Assembly (NCBI GenBank): GCA_954871525.1
Contig: OX940865.1
Span: 7,688,001 to 7,752,000, forward strand
Source: Parietaria judaica
Taxonomy: Eukaryota > Streptophyta > Magnoliopsida > Rosales > Urticaceae
DNA length: 64,000 nt
Direction of reading: 5' to 3'
The position numbers and the translations under genes are program-made. Numbering within the stretch: the first letter of the stretch is position 1; each line of letters begins with the position of its first letter. Positions 1 to 11,821 of the stretch are shown here, piece after piece. Below the pieces are notes generated by a model. That model saw only the letters and a list, made by a program, of their open reading frames with translations, searched no databases and was not told the DNA's origin.

Positions 1-393
1 TTTGATTAATTTTTTCACAAAAACTGCCCAAACTTATAAATAATAAGTAAAATGATCAATTAATTGATTTGTGAATAATTAAAGTATTAAACCCTTCCTA
101 TTTTAATTACGTAGATAACTTTTAATTAATATATTCCATCTTAAAATTTTGACTTAGCATTTTTTATCGGAAATGAGAAAAATAGAAATCCCCTGACCGT
201 ATCAAATTAGTCATCCTAGTAAATAGAATTATTCAAATCAAATACTTTCAAGAACTCTGGAGGATTATGCATTTTTTCCCTAATATCTATCATATTTTTT
301 TTCATTTTTTTAGAAAATTCAAAACAATTCTATAATTATGAAACTGTAACTATATTTACGAAACTAATTAAAATTTGGGCAAATGAACAAAAA
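1..393. other. AT-rich spacer, no gene seen
   Basis: AT-rich sequence with no coding, RNA or repeat structure that I can support. Confidence 0.6.
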
Positions 394-493
394 TGCCCAT
401 TTTGTGTCAAACCTTTTTAAAAACAACCCATTATGTGTGTTTTTTACTCTCACGAATGGACATTTCTTAAAAGGTTTGACACAAAAATGGGCA
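394..493. repeat. 100-bp hairpin with 24/25-bp inverted arms (MITE-like)
   Basis: Arms at 394-417 and 469-493 are reverse complements except for one extra A in the right arm, separated by about 51 bp. The flanks show no clear target-site duplication, so a MITE or other foldback relic is inferred, not shown. A short ORF across it (383-619) has no coding signature. Confidence 0.6.
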
Positions 494-559
494 CTTCGTA
501 CAATTTTCTTTAGAAATGTTTGCATACAAATTTGTAATTGTATATACGTTATTGTTGTT

Positions 560-1330
560 GAGGTGAAAAAATCATCGCATCAGTCACGAATTCACGATCG
601 GTGTAATTTTGCTTTTTAAGTTACATAAGAGCTCGAGTCTTCACGTTAAAACTTAAATCACGCAAACGAAAATGGGTTAAGATGTTCGAGAATTTTGGTG
701 TGAGTGTGTTCTATTTCTTGTCAAGAACTTTCAATCCTTTTTTACATCTTTTAGCTCACTATTTATAAAGCCCCATTATCAAGATCCAACCTCATAAATG
801 GTCGGTTAGAATTTGCATATGATTCCTTCATAATTGCCTTAATTTTATAGCCTAAATTACGTAGCAATCACGTTTGTAACTGTCATTGTTAATCCCAAGG
901 TGCCGCTTGCGCTGTGCTGATTGCTCCTAGTTGTCTCTATCTTCGTCGTCTGTCGTTGGTCTCGTCGCATAGTTGGTCTCCATCGCTAAGCTCTTTGCCT
1001 TTATTCTTTCCCGGTTTGGCCTAATTTGGCGATGAGTTTTCGCCGACGAGGTTTTTTCAATGAAGCTTTATCGATGAGGCTTTGTCGATGGGTGCATCCT
1101 CATCAACGAACTTCAGTATTCTTCTCTGTAATCATCTTCGTCGCATGTCTTCTTTGTTGGTCGACGAGCTTTTCCCCGTTTTTCTTTTAAGTAGTGATTT
1201 TTCCCTTTTGATTGATCCCTTTGACTTTGTTAACGGGCTTTTATTCTGATATTGGGCTTCTTTAATCATAATTCATTTTCATAAACGATAGAGATACAAA
1301 TAAAGGGATAAACCATGTAAAAAGGGACCG
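560..1330 (-). mobile_element. Possible decayed LTR fragment
   Basis: A less AT-rich block in an AT-rich background. It has a TATA-like tatttata near 772 and CG-rich phrases (gatgag, gacgag) resembling those in the Tat elements of this window. I could not find TG/CA ends with a target duplication, so the assignment is weak. Confidence 0.22.
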
Positions 1331-4085
1331 AAAAATGCATTTATAACCGGCCATTTATGAGGTCTGATTTGAATTATGAAGTTCTATAAAAAAAAAAGGG
1401 CTAAACTATGTAAAAAAAAAAAGAGACTGAAAAAGGCTTATGGAAGAAATACAAAATTTTGACAATGGAACCCAAAAAGATTATTCGATTCATCTCAAAA
1501 ATCTCATATCATTCGTCGTGATCTAGTTTTAATGGAAAGACTCAAACTTTAAGATAATCTAAAAGCTAAATTACACTATTTTGTAATTTCATGATTGCGG
1601 ATGTGATTTTTGACCTGGAGAGTATTAGATCGAGTTAATGATGGCTTTATTAATGTTAGGTATAGATCTCGACTATATATTAGAATAACTGGTACGAATT
1701 TCATTATAAAAAAAAAAAAAAAAAATCGTGACTACTGCGTATAATGTTTATCACGCACGTATTATTGTCAGCTTATCTGAATATAGTAACAGTATGATGT
1801 AATATTTTGTCAACGATACAATATAAATTAATAAAAGGATATAAATAATTTTACTTCCCACTCATTCTCACATCACCGAGTAAGTAACACTTTTACATTG
1901 TCTCTAAATCATGTCAAATAAATAGAGTAATTTATAATAATGTCCCTAAAGTTTTTAGCTTGCACCATTTTTTTTTAAATGCGTGTATAATTTTAAAAGA
2001 TTACATTTTTTCCCTCAACATTAAAATAGATCAAGAATAAGAATAAATTCGTGTACGGCACATGACTTAATCGAATGTGTTTGTCAATCACTTACGAAAT
2101 AAAATTGATATGTTAGATTACTATGACGCAATCTATGCGAACTTGAGAGGTTGCATGCCTAATGATCTACATACTTTCATTCACTAAAAATTATTTAGTT
2201 AGGACAACTCATATTTATAGAGAGATCGAGTCACAAATTTGTTGATGTCTTTTTTGGTACTTAAATGCATGTCAATTTGTTTAAGGAAAAAAAAAAACTT
2301 TAAATAAGCTAGTTCCATGCTCTTTTTAGATTTTGTATCTAAACTATAATTAATATATATATATATATATTACGAGTCATGTTTCTTAATTTGCATTTTT
2401 TAAGTAATAACCTATAAGTTGGGACATTATTTTGCATTTTGAGAATTGATACTTCCATCTTTTACAGAAGAAAAAAAAAATCATTAAAACCCGATATGCA
2501 ATAATTAATAAGATGAGTTCCACAATAATAGGAAAAATAATAAAATTAAAATATCCTCAAACAAATCATGTCTTGCATAGTTGCATATGACCTTTTTAAA
2601 GTACAATGGGGATTACCTAAAAAATATAAACTTCAAGAGTCAAGATGCATCTATCATGTAAATTTCAGGGGCTTTAATGTAAATTATTTTAAATAAATAT
2701 GGAAAAATGTGTCAGTTATTTTGTTGACATTTTTTCTCTTTTGGAAGTCTTGATGGGCAACATAATATTATTTTGGACAACTCATGCTACCAAAAGCAAT
2801 AATTTTGCTATATATTGTCATAATATATATAATTATGTATATATATATATGAACTTGAAAGTTGAAACTAATTGCTTTAGAGGAAAAGAAATAAAGACTA
2901 GTAGTGAATTTTCTTTGCCAACCTGTGAGCATAAGAAAAATGTACTATTTTATTTCTCTATGGCTAATTATATCTGACATGCTTGGGAATTTAGAGGCAA
3001 TGTCACGATGGAGAAAAACTTGCTAATATACTATGTGCTTTTCTTTAATTAGTTTATATATTTTTATATCAAATAAGTGTACGAAAACAATTATACATGA
3101 AACAAAAAGAAGAACATGAGCATGATGATTGTATGAGACAAAATTGATTAATTATAGATAATCATCACTATTGCCTAAAGAAATGTTAAGGTGTGATATT
3201 CCTGTCCGATTAATCAAATCAATTCATTGAATTAATCACTTTAACTTTGATAGAAAAGCTATTATTTTCCCATCTCTATTAATCAGTAATGATACTATAA
3301 CTAAACTGGGCAATTCACACTTAAGTTCAAGGTTTTAACTTTTATCTACCTATGCGGATTATTTTATTTTATAGATTTATCGATGAATTTTTTGAGAAAA
3401 AAACTATCAATATAGTATAAACTATAAAGTTACTTATCAGATTTTACGGGTAACTCGTTAATCGAATTTTTTTTTAAGTATAAGTTACAATTATACTATT
3501 ATTTTGTAAATATAAATTGCACTGTTATTTTATAACACAATAAAAATATACTTATAATTTTATATCAATTATATCTAATAATTTGTGAGAATGAGACTCA
3601 TTTTTGTTTCTTTCTTTTTCTCTCCTTAAAAAAAATAAAAAAAATCATCCTCCTTTTTTTTTCTATTTTTTCTCTCTTCTTTCACTCTCTCGATTTGTTC
3701 TTCTTTCTTCGTTTTTATTTTTTAAGAAACAATTGATAAACTGTTAAAAGCAGAAAAGTATGCCGACAAGTCAAAATTTTGTACATGTCAAGGATATTTG
3801 AGGGCAAATCAAGATTTTAAAACCTTGCTTAAACTATCGATTTTGAACCAAAAAATTAATAATCAGGACAGATGGAATGCGCCGCAAAAAGGGACTATAG
3901 ACTATAGTCCTACGAACTCTTAAAAAATAATAATTTTGAAAATGATTTTTTTTTCAATTATTTTCTTTTAATCTTAACTTCTATTTTTTTTTTACTCTGC
4001 CGCATAGAGAATCTCCAACTTGACTATCCATATTAACTATTAGAAATATAGATGCATTTTCTCATTCACTAGTTAAATTTAGAGG
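1331..4085. other. AT-rich intergenic DNA, nothing recognised
   Basis: Homopolymer A/T tracts and short (TA)n runs (for example near 2352-2370). ORFs here are short and AT-driven without a recognisable protein. Confidence 0.55.
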
Positions 4086-4813
4086 TATCACGTGGGCCGG
4101 GATGGGTTGTCCCGCCCATAACCCATTAAACCTGTATATTGAGCGCAGAGGGCTTGACTCGCCTCGTGCGGGGCGGGGCAGATTTTGGAACAACCATCTA
4201 GCCCACCCCGGCCCATTAAATCGAAGACACAATGTCATGGGACGGACTCTTACGAGTTTAATATATTGGGCATTTACGGGTCGAAAGTCGTGAGCTTTTT
4301 ACAAATCAAAACAAATTTTTATTTTTATTGGGCGTGATAATTTTTTGCGAAACCATTTTATTAAGAATTTTACAAGACGTGGGCCTTTAATTGACAACTC
4401 GGTCACAAAGAATCACTTATTTTTAAAATTGATTAATGAAGTTAAAATTGTATAATTGAAAATAAAGAACTATATAGAACATACTCAACAAATAAAACAA
4501 ATAAAGTAATAAATTATGTAATATAAGGATAATTTTTAAATTTTATAACAATAAAATATTTATAGTTTTTTTTTATATTTTTATTAGTATTAATATTACA
4601 ACTTAATATTTTTTTATTATGTATAAAATGGATTTATGTGGCCTTTTAAAAAGGACGGGACGGGTAGGCCACGGGACAGGTTTCAATGGGCTTCGGGGAG
4701 GGGCGAGCTGACATATGAAAGCATAACACAGCATGACCCTTTTGACAGGGGTGGGCAAAACAAACCCGTTTTTTTACGAATCACGATGGGTGGGTCTGGC
4801 CCGGCCTGGCCAA
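4086..4813. mobile_element. Decayed hAT-like ends (GC-rich gggccggg phrases)
   Basis: Stretches at about 4090-4300 and 4640-4800 contain repeated gggccggg/cccgccc phrases, usual in the subterminal DNA of plant hAT elements. At 4746 the phrase caggggtgggcaaa looks like a hAT terminus (CAGGGGTGGGCAAA type). No matching partner terminus or 8-bp duplication was found, so these are remnants. Confidence 0.35.
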
Positions 4814-4908
4814 TAGTGCCGCACATGACGGCGTCGCGACCGGTCACGGCGAAATCGCCGAACTTCCCGTCGCGATGCGTCGTGGTGGTTCAGCTCGTGA
4901 TGCGTCGC

Positions 4909-4950
<42 letters not shown>

Positions 4951-5152
4951 CTTCCCGTCGCGATGCTGGAGCTGTTCGCGAACCATCGAGATTTGGAGAG
5001 GGGGGGGGGGGGGGGGGGGGGGGCTTCCCGTCGCGATGCTGGAGCTGTTCGCGAACCATCGAGATTTAGGGCTCCGAATCGCAAAACGTCGCGATCCGCC
5101 GGAGAACGCCGCGATGTGTCGCGAGAGCCTCCCGTCGCCAGTTGCAGCACTA
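4814..5152. mobile_element. hAT-superfamily MITE, copy A (339 bp)
   Basis: Flanked by a perfect 8-bp target duplication ctggccaa (4806-4813 and 5153-5160), the hallmark length of hAT elements. Termini are imperfect inverted repeats: tagtgccgca at the left and tgcagcacta at the right. Inside are TCGCGA-type sites, a (GA)n run (4913-4946), a run of 24 G (5000-5023), and a duplicated block of about 60 bp around the G run (about 4950-4995 and 5026-5068). ORFs here read through repeats and are not genes. Related to the copies at 28588 and 41194. Confidence 0.85.
5000..5023 (+). repeat. Poly-G run of 24
   Basis: Uninterrupted G homopolymer in hAT MITE copy A, between two copies of a duplicated block. 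It can form a G-quadruplex. The length may be inexact, since such runs sequence poorly. Confidence 0.9.
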
Positions 5153-5160
5153 CTGGCCAA

Positions 5161-6869
5161 ATTGAGACCTCTGTTTCGTTAATTGCCTTTATCTATGATT
5201 TATTTTGTCTATCATGATTGACAAGATAACGATTTCAAAACCAAACAATACAAAGTAATGTTAAAATAATCTATGTCAGCTAGAGTGTGATTGGAATTTG
5301 GAATAAGTAACTTAATAATGGCTTGTTAAAAAATTAGTTTCTCAATGTTCTCACTAAAAAAATAGACGTGAAGTTAGTCTTAATTAGGAGTGAAAACATC
5401 AAGTTTTAGCATTAATCTAAGTTGATAATCAAAATACTAACTCGTAAAAAAGTATATTAAGAACTCTTCCCTCTCTCAAAATATATTCAAATATGTATGC
5501 TTATTTTTTCAGTGAGATATTGTACTACAACTCTTAAAAGAATTAAAAGCCAAGCAATTTATGCTTGAAAGACTGCATTATATATTTCATTTTGTAGCTT
5601 TAATTTCTGCTTTGTAGCAGAACTATTTCACACTTTTACACTAAGAAATGCTTTCTCAAAACATTTATCTTGTTAGATTCTTTATATCTCATATACAAAC
5701 AAACGCATAATAAAGATGTTTTATCTTCTTTGTTTCTTTTATTCATAAAAAAAAATGAAAGTAAATAAAAGAAAAGAAAAGGGCAAAGATTAGATTACTA
5801 CAGGCTAATTTGAAAGAGGAATCTTTTGAATTATTTTTCTGATCAAAATGGTATCTTTCAAGTTTCATGTAGAAACTAGTTCGGTACGCAAAGTAATGTA
5901 TGTCAGTCTAAAGCTTATTTCTTCTTCTTCTTTTATTTTTATGAAGGAAAAAAATATTTTTTATTAAATAAATTTAAATCAAACTAACTAAGAAAGTATT
6001 CATTTTGACGATTTCGAACAAAAATAACTTTTAATATCAATTGATGTATCACAAAGACTTGTGTCCAAAAATAAATTTCGGTATTCATTTTGACAATTTA
6101 AGACAAAAAAACAACTTTAAAAAGATAGCACATTGCTCCTCCATAACAAATAATGCCTTGTTTGTGCCACCAATCACCTTATGGATTGTTTGAGCGTATT
6201 TTTATAAAGTTCATTATTTTTCTCTAGCTTTTTGTAAGACTTGTTATTGAATAATTAGAGATTCGTTGATATTTCACATACAATGTTCTTTCTTAACTCT
6301 AGTATATAAATATTGATACCATCCGGTAATTAATCAACACAATAATTTTAAAATGTTGTGTTACGAACAATTTAAGACATTTCGACTAAAATTTAAAATT
6401 CAAGAAACAAACTGAAGCGACATGGAAAAGTTGAAGGGGCTTTACAAATCAATCTTAAATTTAGAGGTTGAGAAACAAAATATAATAGGGATCACGTGCA
6501 TGCACGTGATTTGATTTACCAAACATTCTACTGAAGGAGATTGAACTATATCTATACATACTGTTGTGTTGTGACTTGTAAATTTACCTTCTTTTTTTAT
6601 TTATTTAATGGAAGTTTGATGTATGACTCCATTAAAGTCAATCATTGAAGCCGTTGATGCTCTTTAATCGATGTGTAATTTAACTTTAATGTCATCAAAA
6701 GCATATGCTAATTATTACCACCATTTACTAATTTCAACAATTTCAACAATGCCAACCCCAATACTTATATACTATTTCCCTATTGTTTCAAGTTTTTTTA
6801 TTATTAAAGGAATTGTTTCAAGTTTCTATTCTTACTACATTTGTATATACGAAGATCTTTGGATTTCAC
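5161..6869. other. AT-rich intergenic DNA, nothing recognised
   Basis: No coding or RNA signature. Short ORFs lack protein-like composition. Confidence 0.55.
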
Positions 6870-6965
6870 GTCTACTCTCATTGTGACTCGAACTCAAGAC
6901 CTCTAATATTTTAAGTGATGTACTTGTTACCACTAGACCAAGCACATCTTGTCAAATATTATGTT
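6870..6965 (-). mobile_element. tRNA-derived SINE-like head
   Basis: On the minus strand an A-box-like tggtctagtggta is followed about 45 bp later by a B-box-like gagttcgagtc, the spacing of an internal RNA polymerase III promoter. The intervening sequence does not fold as a tRNA cloverleaf. Ends, poly-A tail and target duplication are not clear, so boundaries are approximate. Confidence 0.5.
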
Positions 6966-7694
6966 GGATATATGAGGTATGGTGGAAAGTTAAACAATCA
7001 TATATATACACATTATATTATATATATAATATATATACACACATTTATAAGTTATATATTATATCTAACTATTTATCATTCCATCAGTTTTCAACTTTTC
7101 TTTTTACGAAATTATATTATTTTGGCGCCATATTTATACATCGGATGGGATAGTTTTTTTCGTATCGACGATTAGGTTTAAACCCTTTTTACGATTTGAG
7201 TGAATTTTAAAATTTAAACTAGAAGTTGAAAACTTTGGGAAAATTTCAACCCCTAAATTCATAGGAGTGACTCTATAATAACGATAATGAAAGACTCATT
7301 TTCATGATTGAATTGAAAATGGGCTTTGGAGAATAAGAGCTTATTGGATTAGGCTGGCATTTTGTACTATGGATCCAAAAGTGTTACTTTATTATCCATT
7401 ATCACTTGTACTATTAAACATTTCATGGATCTACTTTTGTTGCACTAATATTTCATCCAACATTAAGAGTGTGAGTGAGGTGATCATATAATTAAGAAAA
7501 AACAAAAATAGATATTACACGCAAAAGATGAAAGCGTGAAAATATTGGGAGTATTAACTTTGTCTTTATGAGTTATTTTAGGTTAGATCCTTTTACAATG
7601 GATGTCCTTGAGTTATTTATGAGGAAACTTCTCGAAATTCTTTTTGAATGGGTTGTTTCTCGGTCTCAAATATATACAACTTTTGCTGCTAATC
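6966..7694. other. AT-rich flank of the 7.7-kb retroelement
   Basis: AT-rich sequence with (TA)n patches and no recognisable gene. Confidence 0.5.
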
Positions 7695-7699
7695 ATATA

Positions 7700-8305
7700 T
7701 GTAGAGGGCGATTTTCACCACCTTGCAGTCACAAGGAAAACCGTAAAGAATGCAATAAAAATATATATACGATTATTCCCTGATTTATTTATCCCGAAAG
7801 GACTCGGTTTTCCCCGTTTATTAGCTTGGACAATCGAAGAATAATGATAAGGATATGATTTGATGCCGCACCACGCCGCTCTCGACGAGGCTGCCTACGT
7901 ACCCGGCGAACCAGGATCAGGTCATCACGTAGTTCAATGGATTTTGGCTTGATCTCTTCATTCTTTTTCTTCTCTGTTTCGTTGGTTTTCTTCTCTTTTT
8001 CTCTTCTCTTCTTTCTCCTCTCTTTCTTTCTTTTCTTCTTGGCTGAATGTCTCTCGGCTGATTTTCTTGGATCCCCTCTTAATGAGGTTTCTTTTATTAT
8101 TTATAGGGTTAGGGTTGATTGAGCCTTTTCACTTTGGGCTTTTTCTGCGAATTGGGCATTTCTTCATGGGTGAAGCCTTTCCTCACAAACTGGGCTTTTA
8201 TGTTGACTACGGTCAACGTATTTCTTTCCTCTATTCGACGTCGTTTTGGGGCCGTAATGGCACGCGTTATGTTAAGGATGGATTTGACGAAATCCGACAT
8301 CAACA
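7700..8305 (-). repeat. LTR (3' LTR in element sense)
   Basis: 606 bp, begins tgtagaggg and ends atcaaca. A minus-strand TATA box (tatttata on +, 8098-8105) sits beside a telomere-like gggttaggg. The segment at about 7860-7940 carries the R/U5-like motif shared, in reverse orientation, with the solo LTR at 18871. Confidence 0.93.
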
Positions 8306-8308
8306 GTT

Positions 8309-8347
8309 AGTCCCCCATTTTATCAAGTGTATGCACTTGGTAAAATG
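8309..8347 (-). promoter_or_regulatory. Polypurine tract with adjoining hairpin
   Basis: Beside the LTR the minus strand reads aaaatgggggact (8309-8321), a plausible primer for plus-strand DNA synthesis. It overlaps a hairpin at 8316-8347 with 14-nt arms (13 Watson-Crick pairs and one G-U in + strand RNA) and loop tatg. The 12.6-kb element has the same arrangement. Confidence 0.7.
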
Positions 8348-9015
8348 TAGAGAAAAACTTCATTACTTCCGATCTGAATCGACGCTTCTAATGATAGGAA
8401 TCCTCGATCATGCTGTCGCCCGGTGGTGCTCTCCGGTAATAATACCCGTAGTATGTGATAACGTGGCTAGGATTCGTCGGGTAGGAGCTTTGACGTTACG
8501 TTATCGGTGATGAGAGGGTTGCCAACTCTCTCGGGTAGCCGATGGTCTCGCCGATGTTTAGCGGTGTTTGACTTCTCACGAGCTCAACGAGGTAAGCTTC
8601 TACGGATGCCTTGAACGAAGGGAATGGGATTACCACTTGGACCGATGCCACTTTCTCCGAAGATCCTCGCTATGAACTCGGCCCTCGTGATATGCGATGA
8701 GCCTGTCGACTTCAATGGAGATGATGGTTTTAAGGGAGCAGCGTGAACGCTCCAATAGTGTGAACTTGACTTTGGGAGTGTGAAAAAAGAGTTTGTGTGG
8801 TAAATGACTTCTAGAGGCAGAGACTCCGACGAACTGCTGCGCTTATCGATGCGGTATTTGACTCCTCGATCCCTGTGTCATCAGAGGAAGCGTACTTCTC
8901 TTGGTGCGAGCTCTTCTCGTCGTTCGTCGGAACAGCTCCTTGTCGTCGCCATGTCGTGGATTTCGTCATTCTTTCTTTCATTACTATCCATCTATTTTCA
9001 AATTCCTCCTCGCAG
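8348..9015 (+). other. Degenerate interior where the antisense ORF would begin
   Basis: Position corresponds to the large antisense exon of the 12.6-kb element, but no long ORF remains; only short ORFs such as 8067-8510 and 8804-9049. The main antisense exon appears to be lost or unrecognisable. Confidence 0.4.
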
Positions 9016-9330
9016 GTTGATGAGACTTGTCACGATTCTTGTCCGTTGAGATACCCCGAGGGCGTGCTAGCCTCGTTTCTTAATGAGAGCGATGGGCACT
9101 TTGTCATCCTCGAAGATTTCTTGAAAGATCTCATAAGGCGTACCGTCGCTGCGCTCTCCGAGGACTCGGACGATGAGGCTCTCCCAGCTTCTTCGGGCAT
9201 TCTGCTCGAGTTAATGAGACGAGACCCCGAGCATTATGCCGCGGTGGAGAGGCTTCTTATGGATGTCCTGGTTGAAAGCGCGGATTTCGTCATAGAGCAA
9301 GTCACTGACAAAGTTGTTCGGGATGATTGA
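9016..9330 (+). pseudogene. Terminal exon of the Tat antisense ORF (relict)
   Basis: Opens directly after a splice-acceptor-like cctcctcgcag and reads 104 codons to TGA at 9328. It aligns by eye with 55778-56011 of the large element: both have PLR-PxEGVxASFL, a DPEHYA segment and an acidic Leu-rich end. The exon is antisense to the element. Retention of an open frame in an element that lost gag-pol suggests selection or recent loss. The function is unknown, and without the first exon it may not be translated. Confidence 0.5.
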
Positions 9331-9417
9331 CCTTCCTCTATTTCCTTTTGTAAATTATTTTGTTTTTGATGTTATTTTATCAGGGTGTGTGGCCTGCGTC
9401 TTACGCACCAGGATTTG

Positions 9418-9640
9418 CGCCGGAGCGGCTTTGTATTTTTCCGGGATATGCGCAATAGCGTCTTACGTACCAGACTTTGTGCGCCGGAGCGGCTTTGTAG
9501 TTTGCCGGGGTATGCGCCGTAGCGTGTTACGTACCGGGCTTTGTGCGCCGGAGCGGCTTTGTAGTTTGCCGGGGTATGCGCCGTAGCGTCTTACGTACCA
9601 GACTTTGTGCGCCGGAGCGGCTTGTTATTTTCTTTGATTT
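9418..9640. repeat. 64-bp tandem repeat block
   Basis: Units starting gcgccggagcgg at about 9418, 9481, 9545 and 9609, with further diverged units at about 9991 and 10055. GC-rich and internal to the retroelement; ORFs through it are artefacts of repeat periodicity. Confidence 0.85.
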
Positions 9641-9765
9641 GTCGGCGATGAGCTTGTCGGTATGCACCGGGCTCTGTCGCGATGAAGTGCTTGGCACTGA
9701 TTTGTCGGCGATGAGCTTGTCGGTATGCACCGGGCTCTGTCGCGATGAAGTGCTTGGCACTGATT
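9641..9765. repeat. 63-bp tandem duplication
   Basis: Two nearly identical units starting gtcggcgatgagcttg at 9641 and 9704. A partial third copy lies at about 9934-9977. Confidence 0.85.
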
Positions 9766-9799
9766 TGTATTTGGCGTTTGTCGCCTGAGATTTTCTTTT

Positions 9800-9930
9800 A
9801 TGTGTTGGCCCATTTGCCGTAGTAGTTTTTTTTTATGTTGGCCCATTTGCCGTAGTAGTTTCTTTTGTACGTTGGCCCATTTGCCGTAGTAGTTTGTATG
9901 TTGGCCCATTTGCCGTAGTAGTTTGTGATA
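9800..9930. repeat. 28-36-bp tandem repeat (ttggcccatttgccgtagta)
   Basis: Four units at about 9805, 9839, 9873 and 9902. They differ mainly in the length of a T tract. Confidence 0.85.
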
Positions 9931-10449
9931 TTCGGCGATGAGCTTGTCGGTATGCACCGGGCTCTGTCGCGATGAATCAATCAAGATTTGCGCCGGAGCG
10001 GCTTTGTATTTTTTTTTTGGGTATGCGCCGTAGCGGCTTACGTACCAAGCTGTGCGCCGGAGCGGCTTTGTAGTTTGCCGGGGTATGCGTCGTAGCGGCT
10101 TATGTACCCAGCTGTGCACCGGAGCGGCTTTCTTTGGTATATCAGGCATTTTCGCCGTTTTTGGCTTGGTCGGTACCCTAAATGTATATATATGTTTTCT
10201 CGGCACTTTCGCCGGTTTCTTTATAATTTGTAGATATATGTATATTGTTACCTTTTTTTGCGATGAGGTCAGCGAACTTCGTCGCCGATTTTGCGCCTTG
10301 GTTAGGATAGACCTCGTCGTTTCCGCATCAAACTTCGGTTTTATGAGGGTTGTCATCGTCGAGCGCGTCTCAATCAGATCTCCTCGAAATGTTGGTAATG
10401 GCGTCTTCGTTGATGATTTCCCGGTGGAGGCGAGCTTTCTTTGATGACG

Positions 10450-11225
10450 AGATGTCTGGTGACGAGCTCTTTTTGGTGACAATCTTCTATTGGTGATGAG
10501 CTCCTCGAGCTCCTCCTTGATGAGGTCCTCGAGGTCTTCTCTGTGATGAGCTCCTCGAGCTCTTCTCCTTCGTGATGAGCTCATCGAGTTTTCCTCTTCG
10601 TGATGAGCTCATCGAGCTTCCCCTCGTCGTGATGAGCTCATCGAGCTTTTCTTCGTCGTGATGAGCTCATCGAGCTTTCCTCTTCGTGATGAGCTCTTCG
10701 AGCTTTCCTCTTCGTGATGAGCTCTTCGTGACGAGCTCTTCGAGCTTCCCTCTTTGTGACAAGCTCTTTGTGATGAGCTCTTCGAGATGAGCTCCTCGAG
10801 CTTTCCTCTTCGTGATGAGCTCTTCGAGCTCCTCCGTCTTTGTGACAAGCTCTTCGTGATGAGCTCTTCGAGCTTCCCTCTCCGTGATAAGCTCTTCATA
10901 ATGAACTCTTCGAGATGAGCTCCTCGAGCTTTCCTCTTCGTGATGAGCTCTTCGAGCTCCTCCGTCTTTGTGACAAGCTCTTCGTGATGAGCTCTTCGAG
11001 CTTCCCTCTCCGTGATAAGCTCTTCATAATGAACTCTTCGAGCTTCCCTCTTTGTGACAAGCTCTTCGTGATGAGCTCTTCGAGATGAGCTCCTCGAGCT
11101 TACCTCTTCGTGATGAGCTCTTCGAGCTCCTCCCTCTTCGTGATAAGCTCTTCGAACTGAGCTCCTCGAGCTTTCCTCTTCGTGACAAGCTCTTCGTGAT
11201 GAGCTCTTCGAGCTCCTCCTCGTGA
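10450..11225. repeat. SacI-rich minisatellite (gatgagctcttcgagc family)
   Basis: About 770 bp of degenerate 25-30-bp units built on gatgagctc and ttcgagct, many palindromic (gagctc, ctcgag). Longer higher-order units of about 110-130 bp are visible, for example 10795-10905 against 10915-11045. Non-coding. Confidence 0.85.
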
Positions 11226-11239
11226 CGAGTCTTTCAACA

Positions 11240-11670
11240 TCTGTAACTTTCTCCTCGAGCGTTCGTTTTAAGCAAATGACCTATCAAATCGAAGCTCAAG
11301 ACATAATCTTTGAGAAAAACTAGAAATCACGTGTAGATGATAAATAGAAACGAGAATATGGTCCAAGGAGCGACGGGCGACGAGCAGGCGTCTGACGAAG
11401 CCATCGCTCTCGGCGACCAATCTTCCGGCGTTCATAACTTTTGCTTCGAGCGTCTGATAGGGGCGAATGACCTGTCAAATCGAAGCTCAAGACATAATCT
11501 TCATAGATGACAAATAAGGACGGGGATATGGTCCAAAGAGCAAAGGGCGACGAGCAGGCGTTTGACGAAGCCGTCGTCCTCGGCGACCAATCTTCCGGCG
11601 TCCATAACTTCTGCCTCGAGCATCCGATAGAGGCGAATGACCCGGCGAAACGAAGATCAAGGTAAGGCCT
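11240..11670. repeat. Long tandem repeat, about 2.5 units of 170-190 bp
   Basis: Units share tcaaatcgaagctcaagac, atatggtccaa, gacgagcaggcg and gcgaccaatcttccggcg. Equivalent points lie at about 11273, 11464 and 11632. This lies in the leader region next to the PBS. Confidence 0.8.
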
Positions 11671-11800
11671 GCAAGAAAACGCTAAAAAAACACAATTTTA
11701 TTTATCAAAGGTAAAGACGAGATCAGCGCTCGGTATTGTCGTTATCGTCGCCAGTCGTCATCTCTTCGAGTTCCTGGCTGTGAGTTAGAGAAAAACTAAG

Positions 11801-11818
11801 CCCCCTCGGTGGGCGCCA
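11801..11818 (-). promoter_or_regulatory. Primer-binding site of the 4.7-kb element
   Basis: Three bases inside the right LTR the minus strand reads TGGCGCCCACCGAGGGGG. The TGGCGCC core fits the CCA end of a tRNA; the following bases are partly self-complementary (GCCC...GGGGC), so the tRNA cannot be named. Confidence 0.7.
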
Positions 11819-11821
11819 AAC

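Noticed and set aside
4774..5217. Overlapping ORFs of 64-193 codons in hAT MITE copy A
   Set aside because: Open frames come from (GA)n, poly-G and duplicated blocks; no protein homology.
9625..10584. 319-codon minus-strand ORF in the small retroelement
   Set aside because: Arg/Ser/Gln-rich translation of tandem repeats with no retroviral motif.
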